From contig VCAZ01000008.1 in assembly GCA_005784505.1 (NCBI GenBank), positions 7,644,763-7,708,762 on the forward strand: a stretch of DNA of 64,000 nucleotides. Reading direction: 5' to 3'. Source of the DNA: Bagarius yarrelli (taxonomy: Eukaryota > Chordata > Actinopteri > Siluriformes > Sisoridae). Position 1 is the stretch's first letter. Every line of letters starts with the position of its first letter. The position numbers and the translations under genes are program-made. The notes beneath the pieces were generated by a model. It did not search any database. It was not told where the DNA came from and saw only the letters and a list, made by a program, of their open reading frames with translations. Below, piece by piece: positions 55,700 to 64,000 of the stretch.

Positions 55700-57435
55700 T
55701 ATTAATTGTTGATCCATAGCTCTGTGGCTGTTATTAGATCCTGGGGATGGGATGCTGTAGGTAAGTTCTTCTCTGTCCAAGTGTATTGCTCAAGATTGTC
55801 TAGGTTTCTCTCACCAGAAACAAGCTTTAACAAGTAATGGTGGAAAAAAATCACCCCTAAGTATGAATATGTGGGTATTTTTTTCAGGGGTGCCTGCAAA
55901 AAACTAACATCCAATCCAGTCTGTGTTCCCAACTAGTTCCTTCATTCAGCATTTTAGGATTAAAAAAAGAAGGAAGATGATGATGTGTTTATAGTGACAA
56001 AATGATCAGACAGTCCTCTTTATTTGGATCATCTAATGCTCATTATGGAGTCTACTCTGCACAATATCATGTGTGTTAATTTTATTGTGTTTTAGTTGTT
56101 TTTGCCCTGCAATATATGTATAGTTTTGGCATTTACATAATACCCTTTCTTACGTGTTGCACTATAATACTTAATAAACATGTCTATCAGAGGCAGGGAT
56201 GCCACTTGGTTTTAGTTTTCATTAGATTACTGGTTGTACTGTTATCCCTAATAAAGTAGATCTCTTGGGGGCCCAAAATGTGTGGGCCCTTAGAATCATT
56301 CGAACTTTCCTGCCCTTAGTGCCACCCCTGATAAGATGTGTATAAAGTACCGGAAAGCATCGGTTGAGTAAAAGTAGATATTTTACTGGAAAATAGTTTG
56401 GGTAGAGAAGCACAATTTAAATTGAGTAAATGTTTTAAAGTATGTAATATTTATTGCACATTTTTAGATATTAAGCGTACCTAAGAATTGAAAGAAAAAT
56501 ACAAGCAAATGCAAAATAGAAAATGTTTTAGAAAGTTTGTGTTTTGTTGTAATGTTTTTTTTAGATTTTTTTCTCTGAATTAATGACAAGTATTTAATTT
56601 AAGAGACTTAATGCTGTTTATCCAAAAAACTAAACTCCGTCCTATCTTCCAAAAATCTCTGTTAAATGAAAAGCAAACATTTAAACTTTATTGATAGCAA
56701 GATACCAAGCCAGGAAGTGGTCATGTGATGAACAAACAATACTCGAGTCTGAAGTCTCAGGAGATGAACGAATCATTACTGTTTCCATTAGAGTAAAAAG
56801 CCTAAACTTATAATGCTGTCAGGTGATGAATGAACGACTCGGTCTCAAAGACTCGGTAGATGAACTAATGTCGTTGTTTCTGATTCATATTAAGGATTTG
56901 TTTAAAAATAAACGAATCGTTCATGTACTTTCTTCTTTTGTAGTGAGTAATGAGTATGTTTTGAAAAAATGCATCAAAGTTAAAAGTATTTGAGTTAAAA
57001 GTAAAACTTGACAGAAATATAAAAACTCGATTAAAATACAGATTCGCCCAAAAAATACTAAAGTACTATTACTTTGTTGTATTATACCTTTAATGCATAT
57101 GACTAATATGTTAATAAAATTGATTTGTATCTTAATATAGAGGGAGGTGATCGATGCACCTGCTACTGCTATATAACAAATTCTGTTTATTCATGAACCT
57201 CAACTTTTGTACTTATTTTCAGTTAAAACCTAAATAATGAAAGGAAATTTTCCAGCCACACAAATCGATCCCGCTACCTTTTATTTATTTGTCAGCTAAC
57301 TTTTGGTGGGCTTTTAACCCTCTGAAAAGAAATCAGAAATATATTTTTTTGCTATAAAGCGCCTGCGATATCTGCATATACCACCAAATAGACTGAAAGG
57401 TCTGAAGAAAAAAAAATGATGCACTCTGGCAAAAG
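55700..57435. other. intergenic sequence; possible repeats at 55705-55935 and 56700-56960
   Basis: A 76-codon minus frame at 55702-55932 is unidentified. 56700-56960 has recurring GATGAACGAATCA / GATGAATGAACGACTC / ACGAATCGTTCATG phrases that look like an old element. The rest is AT-rich. Confidence 0.3.
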
Positions 57436-57879
57436 TGAGATTCTAATGCAAGATGTCTAATGTTGCGTGCTCACTTGCTCGCTGAAGGAGAAAGCGCTTT
57501 ATCTAGAGTGCAGGAAGAAAACTGTAATGGATGTGCTTTAGTAAAGGTTACTGCTCCCTCACCGAGCATGCCTGAGCAGTTCCCTCACCTTCCTGTGCAA
57601 AAATCAAGGGAAATGTTACATCTGAATAAGCTGCTCACGGTTTATATTAATGACTCGGAGTATGCTCTGAATAGACGCAAGCTAAGAGCAGTGATTAAGG
57701 TGTGACTTTGTCACAAGAGATCGAATGCATAAATGTCAAGATTTTCCAAGCAGAACGAGGTCACTAATCAGATCTGACAGGAAGGAAAACTTCAAAATGT
57801 CTAAAATACACTACAAACCCAATCAGACTTACTCGTTATGTGAAACAACCAATTAAAATTCAGATAGGCAACTGCGGAA

Positions 57880-58275
57880 CGCTTTCAGGAAAAGGATGAG
57901 CAGCCACTCTGAGGAAAGCCATAATGGCACACTGGCGCCTTTGAGAAGATCCAGGGGTGATTAATGAAAACTAATTTTTCATGGCAATTAAAATGATTAA
58001 AGCCGGAGGGCCTTTTTTCACCATTGCTCTGGATTGCTCGAGGTACAAGGCAGTAACAAAGCCGAGAAGCAAAATTGCATTAGTAGTGGAGGAGAACTGT
58101 ATTAAAATGCAAATGTACAGCTGTTAATAGTTCTTCAAAAACCAATAATCCCCCACAGTCAGTCATGTGTCAGAATGGTTAATGGAAAAACATCCCAGAG
58201 GCATGCAAGGTCCTTTTTTTCATTCTGCTTTTGATTAAAACAGAAATTCTGTGGTAAAAGTCTGGGCGTTGAGTT
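57880..58275. promoter_or_regulatory. candidate conserved noncoding element (strong)
   Basis: Repeat-free, long and complex: AGCCATAATGGCACACTGGC, GGGTGATTAATGAAAACTAA, GGCAATTAAAATGATTAAAG, AAATTGCATTAGTAGTGG, TATTAAAATGCAAATGTACA (octamer ATGCAAAT) and GGTTAATGGAAAAACATCCC. Lies about 2.5 kb downstream of the nxph1 stop. Conservation not tested. Confidence 0.38.
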
Positions 58276-58279
58276 GGGA

Positions 58280-58835
58280 CGGGGTTGGCAGGGATGCTCT
58301 GAAGTTAAGTTGAAGAACCAAAACCCACGGGTGGGAAAAACCCTTCATTTTTAGGTTCCCTCTTTTTGTCTTTTTATTTTATTATGAAATAAATAAATTA
58401 TAACATGTGACGGATATAATGCAATATTTGAATCAAATGCATATGAAAGTAAACTTCATTAATAAAGTAGAAACAGCTTTGGAAAATGGAGGTTAAGGCA
58501 GCAATGTAAACTGAATAAATATTCCATTTGCTTAGACTGTCACTTAATTATGATTTTCCTGCAGGGTATGTTTTAGAGATTGAAATGTTCTGACCAACTT
58601 GTGTGTGTGTGTGGGGGGGGGATGCTAATGTATTTTGTTTTTTTTCTCTCTCATTGGCCATTTTCAAGCAGGGGCTGTTGATGGACCAAGCAAATATATG
58701 AAATGTATTATCTTTTTTTTGGTATTATTATTATTATTTTTTTTTTTCCTTCTTGTGAAACTCTCAGCAATAATTTATATTCATTGCTGTATATGATGAG
58801 ATTTGATGGTGCTGATTAGATTAGTTCTAAACAAT
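58280..58835. other. AT-rich intergenic sequence with G-run at 58611-58621
   Basis: A short TG run then a G-run. No gene or family repeat. Confidence 0.4.
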
Positions 58836-58839
58836 CACT

Positions 58840-59265
58840 ATCCATAAAAAGAGCTTAAGAACCACAGCCTGCAGAAACAGATTTGCATGTACTGTATGAG
58901 ACCAGACAGGGAAACTGGTTAATAGCCATTAATGAGACTTTAGTTCTACTGTTTTAATGTGATGTATAACAAGAAAGGTAAAAGTAATGTTTACTTTCGG
59001 AACATAAAATTTGTGCCGTTATTTGAAAATTGAGCAAGTGATAGGAGAAATTCTGTAAGGCCCCCACTGAATGATGAAACCTGGCATCCCTTTTAATTAC
59101 TGATAGGTCGTGAGCCAGCTAGGCACTGCTCATGTCTCCCACTGGATGCTCTAATCACTTTAAAGGGGACTGCTGATATAAAGTGCCAAGTCTGAGGACA
59201 TCCGAGCTCCCGGAACAGATGCGATTGTGCCTGTGTTTTCTGTCTTTAACAACTTTTGCAATCTT
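58840..59265. promoter_or_regulatory. candidate conserved noncoding element (strong)
   Basis: Repeat-free: CAGATTTGCATGTACTGTAT, GGTTAATAGCCATTAATGAG, TCCCTTTTAATTACTGATAG, GCTAGGCACTGCTCATGTC, CTAATCACTTTAAAGGGGAC. TAAT cores with GC-richer blocks, directly beyond the putative nxph1 transcript end. Confidence 0.38.
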
Positions 59266-59419
59266 GTTCATTTGCTGGAAAAAAATGAACATTAGCATGA
59301 TTTAATAAACACAATTAATATAACATCCGTCAATGACTTTTACACAGATACATTTCTAAATCATCTCTTTATTTCATGTTGCCATTAGGAACCTATGTAA
59401 CTCCAAAAAAAGAAATCAA

Positions 59420-60612
59420 CTGATAAAACTTTTAGTATTTTATTCATATTTACACATCCCCGACCCCGAGTTTGCCCTGAAAGTAACCATGATCATACAG
59501 ATGGTAAATATATTTTTTAGACAGATTTTACAGCCGCTGTACAAGAGCATGAAATTTACACCTACATCAGCAACATCATTTTTCAGGAAAAAAACAGGAA
59601 CCGATATGGGGTGTGGCATAAGGAGAAATGGGGAAAGGATGAAGGGAGGAGAATCACCAGGTAGTTAGAGGAGAGCATATACAGAAGCGGCTTCGTCGGA
59701 ATTGACTATGTACAGTACAAACCATTCATACAAATTAAGCTCTAAGATACAGAATTCAATACATTACTGTGTATTATAATGGCAATGAGTGAGCTGTCCA
59801 ACCACAGCTGAATCATATTGACACTACAGGAGACAGTGTGAGCTGTATCATCCAGAATTACTAGAGTAATAGGACAAAGGCTGAGGAACAATTGCTATTA
59901 AACAGGCTCTCATGTTTCTGCTCTTTTTTTATTTTCAAATAGGAAAACATGCCTCCATTTTAAAGCATCTCCAACGAGAGCCATTAGTTTGTCTATAAAC
60001 ATTCGAACAGATCCTGGGGTCATTCTTGGATCTTAAGGCAGTATTTACCAACGCTCTGATTTTCGTGTACTTTAAAAAGATGAATAAATAAGCAAAGGTC
60101 CTTTTCGATCCTGTATATAGGATTTGCTTTAAATTTCTCTCAATCTTTCTGTTCTGCCAAACTGTTGGTGAAATATAGTATACTGTGTTAATGTTCACAT
60201 ATTGTTATGGGTAAAAAAAAAAAAACAATTTAAAAAGGTTATTAAATTAGGATTTATTAAATAAGAAATATTAGTAAGAAATAAAACAGAGGAATAAAAA
60301 AAGAATGTTCTTCTAATAAATAAATAAATAAATAATTGTTCTATAACCATAGAGACATCTTTTTGACAATTTATGAACCCAAAATAAACATTAACAAGTA
60401 CAATTAAGCTATTCTAAACTTTTACCAAACTGACACAACAAATTACAACTTTAAGTAGGGGTCTCAAAAAAACTAAACAAAAAAGAAAATATATAGAAAA
60501 TATATACTTTCTTCTGGATCAAATGTTTAGAAGGGACGAGAAACACATATTTGTTGTGGTTGTGAAGTGAGAGTCCCATCTTTGCCTGTGTCCTTTGCAT
60601 TAGTGGCCTTCA
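59420..60612 (-). other. nxph1: probable nxph1 3' untranslated region
   Basis: The stretch directly downstream of the TGA carries no recognisable repeat and no other gene. Possible minus-strand AATAAA signals lie near 60250, at 59928-59933 and at 59439-59444. I place the end near 59420 because the last signal is followed by an AT-rich run and further repeat-free sequence. A Pumilio-type motif TGTAAATA is at 59447-59454 on the minus strand, just upstream of that signal. Which signal is used cannot be told from sequence, so the UTR could be as short as about 350 bases. Confidence 0.5.
59439..59444 (-). terminator. candidate nxph1 polyadenylation signal
   Basis: A canonical AATAAA hexamer on the minus strand, about 1.17 kb downstream of the nxph1 stop codon. 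It is a candidate only; at least two other AATAAA hexamers lie closer to the stop. Confidence 0.4.
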
Positions 60613-61377
<765 letters not shown>

Positions 61378-61403
61378 CTACGATGACAACAACAACAAAA
61401 AAA
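61378..61403 (-). other. nxph1: splice acceptor and pyrimidine tract of nxph1 last exon
   Basis: Read on the minus strand, a T-rich run with GTTGTTGTTGTC is followed by CATCGTAG, then the exon starts GTTTCAAGCG. The same TAG would be an in-frame stop if translated, so coding cannot extend further upstream without splicing. I infer that this is the acceptor. Confidence 0.8.
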
Positions 61404-61739
61404 GATATCAATAATTGAGCTGACGAAACTTGACTAATTTCGATTCAGCATTGCACTGCCAGAAGAAATCTGAGAAGATATTAATCTTTAGTCCAATTGC
61501 AGTTCTTATTCAAGCATTAAGACCTTCAACCAAAAAGATTCAAAGAGAAAAAAATAGATAATCGATCCCTGCGGCAAGCATCAGTTTGGGGGAGTAGTAT
61601 CTGACAGGATTCATGTGGAAAATAGAACAGGGGGTGCTGCTGCTGCTGCTGCAAAAAAAAGGACCCAGTAATCAAAGTTGTAGCAGCATTGTTCTATACA
61701 TCCTTCTCAGAATTACTGAACTAAACCTATATCCCTCTA

Positions 61740-61990
61740 CTGCTATGCAATGCAAGGGATATCCAGCAGCCTGGCCTGATAATGCTGGCACCCATTCAGT
61801 GAGTAAAGAGCAGACTATTAACCAGCAAGTGCTCCTTGAATTGATGATTGATGAACCCCCGCATTCTGTCCATTTAGTGGCAGTGAGTGGAATTAGGTTC
61901 ATATGGAGCATGGTGGAGTGCTGTGACATTGATTGCCTGATTTCTACTGTAAGACGTGACAGCCGATCTGTCTTTTCAAGCTTTTTTACA
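61740..61990. promoter_or_regulatory. candidate intronic conserved noncoding element
   Basis: Repeat-free, about 370 bases into the nxph1 intron: AGCAGCCTGGCCTGATAATG, GAATTGATGATTGATGAACC, GACATTGATTGCCTGATTTC. Open frames on both strands here show no family resemblance. Confidence 0.3.
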
Positions 61991-62706
61991 TCTTGAACGC
62001 AGACACCCCACCCAACCCCTTAAACCTCCACCACACCTTACACCCATCTAGGATCAATAGTTAGAAAATAAGGTTTCAGAATGGCCTCACAGTGTGTGTG
62101 TTTCAGCAAGAAGGGTGGTGCAACATAGATTGTAGCATTGCATTATTTGCACCAGTGTATCTCACCTAAAAAGAAAAGAAACTTTCAGGCAATCAATGCA
62201 TGCCATGAAACTGCTTTAACATAAAAATTTTAAATTAATTTCTTTTAACGTCAACAATACAGCGTAATTTATTATTGGCTGTTATTGGCCATTTTTATAT
62301 TTAACTTTAAACTATTTATACTGATTAAAAGCTGCTGGATGTGAAAAAAGGAGAAGCAATAAAAATCTGTTACTTTTGGACTTTTCTTTTCGGTAGTATT
62401 TAAAACATAAATAGGAATAAAAAGGGTGGAAAGATGTGTTATTTACTGTTTGGTAAAAATGAACCTGCTTATAATAATGCTAGAGCAAATGAATGAGTAA
62501 CAGGTGCTATTTTTTTCACAAGAAAATAATGAGCAATTTGGTTTGACTTCATCCATGTGTTATGATAGAGTTTTATTAAAAAATCTGTTGGATCTAAAAT
62601 TAAAAAGCACATGATGTGTGAACAGGATATTAACACACATTTCCCTTTCATAGAATAGTTTCTTCCAAACCTGTAATAATAATGGCTTCATCGGTTCGGT
62701 TCAAAT

Positions 62707-62884
62707 ACATTTACATTATTTGGCAGACGCCCTTATCCAGAGCGACTTACATTTATACAACTGAGCAATTGGGGCTTAAGGGCCTTGCTCAGGGGCCCAG
62801 CCGTGGTGGCTTGGTGGAGCTGGGAATCGAACCCACAATCTTCAGGTTGGCAGTCCAACACCTTAACTATAAGCCACCACTTTC
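62707..62884 (-). repeat. SINE family 1, full length, in nxph1 intron
   Basis: ATTTGGCAGACGCCCTTATC, CAGAGCGACTTACATTTATA, TTAAGGGCCTTGCTCAGGGG, GGGAATCGAACCCACAATCT, GTCCAACACCTTAACTATAA. It has the same transcriptional orientation as nxph1. Confidence 0.9.
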
Positions 62885-62989
62885 ACCAAATACATGTCAA
62901 ATAACAGTGTTAAATATTGAATTAGCTCTTGACAACTGGCGACTCCGTCTTTGAATCATGGACACTACTGTATATTAACACAAGCTTTC

Positions 62990-63215
62990 CTGTGTCCACA
63001 TGCCAGGATGTGCCGCCGGGAAAAATGCCAGCGGGTCTGATAGAGCTTCATGCTACCAGCTGCAGTGTTCACCTGAGGAGACAGGGCATCTGGTAAACAT
63101 GGGTATGGAAGACCGCTGGCTCTGACAGCCAGCCAGATGCAAACAGCTGGACTCCCCCAGGTCCTGCATGCTGCCAGGTCAGCAAGAGCAGAGTGTGCTG
63201 CCTAAAAGATTTCCT
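62990..63215. promoter_or_regulatory. candidate intronic conserved noncoding element
   Basis: A GC-rich island in AT-rich intron: GATGTGCCGCCGGGAAAAAT, GCTACCAGCTGCAGTGTTCA, TCTGACAGCCAGCCAGATGC, AAACAGCTGGACTC. Several CAGCTG E-boxes and a TGACAG site. Inferred from texture. Confidence 0.3.
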
Positions 63216-64000
63216 AATGGCTCATACACTAGCTTTGGCAACAGAAACATTTTTGTCAGAGGTTTATTCTTCATTTTATTTTCTTCAAGATTTATAAGCC
63301 ATAATTAAATACATATCTAAAATATGTTATAATGCATTTTAAGGTTCTAGCAATACATTCATAACTTTTATTAATGCATTGTAGACTGGCTTTGGCAACA
63401 TAAACCTTTTTAAATTGCAGAGGTTCTTTCCTGGGGCAAACAAAATTATAGTTGCAACAAAAAGGTTTTTTAGAGAGAATTTATAAGAAAGGCCATCCTT
63501 AAAATGCTCTAATAACACATCTATAACATTGCTATAATAATAAAATGTTTTGAAGTAAAACTTTCTTTGAAGGGTATATCAGTTTCATTCAGAAAATGTC
63601 ATTTTGCATTTAATGGGATTTTTTATATACACAAATCTAATTATTTGATATAAAGGCACTGGATTTTAGTGGCAATTCTTAAAATGTATTTATAAATTGT
63701 TAAAAGGATGTATAAATATGTTTGACACATGTTTTACCAAAAACATTTTGCTGTAGTTTATTAGTGCTCAATATTATTCACAGCCATACTTTATTATATA
63801 TATTTATATATACCGTACAGTGTATATATAAAAACAACAGTTTTTTTCTCTACTATGAATTACAATGCGTTTGTATAGTATAATATAAAAATATTACAAC
63901 ACTACTGAAAAAAAAGTCAATTGGATTATTTATTTATTTATTTATTTTTTTATTAATAAGTAATCCAGAAATTTTCAATTTTTTTTCTGTAAATTTCTTT

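Larger units (their letters stand above)
61381..64000 (-). other. nxph1: nxph1 intron upstream of last exon (partial)
   Basis: From the acceptor to the right edge of the window there is no further neurexophilin-like coding sequence. The intron holds a SINE (62707-62884) and two repeat-free, GC-richer stretches listed separately as candidate noncoding elements. The rest is AT-rich with homopolymer runs, including a TTTA array near 63930. Confidence 0.8.

Noticed and set aside
57460..57705. 81-codon plus frame beginning MLRAHLLAEGES
   Set aside because: No family resemblance and no splice or promoter context. It is probably a chance frame in complex sequence.

Overview
The window is vertebrate, almost certainly teleost fish, nuclear DNA. 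It is AT-rich and full of microsatellites. It carries fish-typical repeats: Tc1-like transposons, tRNA-derived SINEs, RTE and L2-like LINE tails, hAT-type miniature elements and solo LTRs. The mix of SINEs and dispersed repeats suggests an ostariophysan, perhaps a catfish, but I hold that loosely.

Only one protein gene is secure. The last coding exon of neurexophilin 1 (nxph1) lies on the minus strand at 60613-61377. It has a clear splice acceptor, and a probable 3' UTR runs down to about 59420. Bases 61378-64000 are the intron before this exon, and the first coding exon (signal peptide) lies beyond the right edge. Bases 1 to about 59400 are therefore the gene-poor region downstream of nxph1.

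That region has two kinds of content. The first is a graveyard of mobile elements. There are about sixteen copies of one tRNA-type SINE family plus two other SINE-like families, three Tc1-like remnants (3299-4101, 5585-5815, 42230-43043), two RTE LINE tails, and two L2-like LINE pieces. There are also three copies of one solo-LTR-like element plus a different one at 45716-46087, three hAT-type palindromic MITEs (one with a perfect 8-bp target duplication), and a head-to-head pair of TTAA-flanked elements at 13849-14410 and 15824-16439. Several elements are nested inside one another. An interstitial telomere-like array (8044-8114) sits exactly between a MITE and a SINE.

The second kind is a scatter of non-repetitive, motif-rich, higher-complexity stretches (for example 28420-28810, 46905-47245, 57880-58275, 58840-59265). 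They look like the conserved noncoding elements often found around neural developmental genes. This is inference from appearance only, because conservation cannot be tested here. No rRNA, real tRNA, CRISPR or prokaryotic feature is present, and I found no convincing new protein system. The least explained items are a 62-codon ORF at 21514-21702 and a diverged local duplication at 18971-20770.
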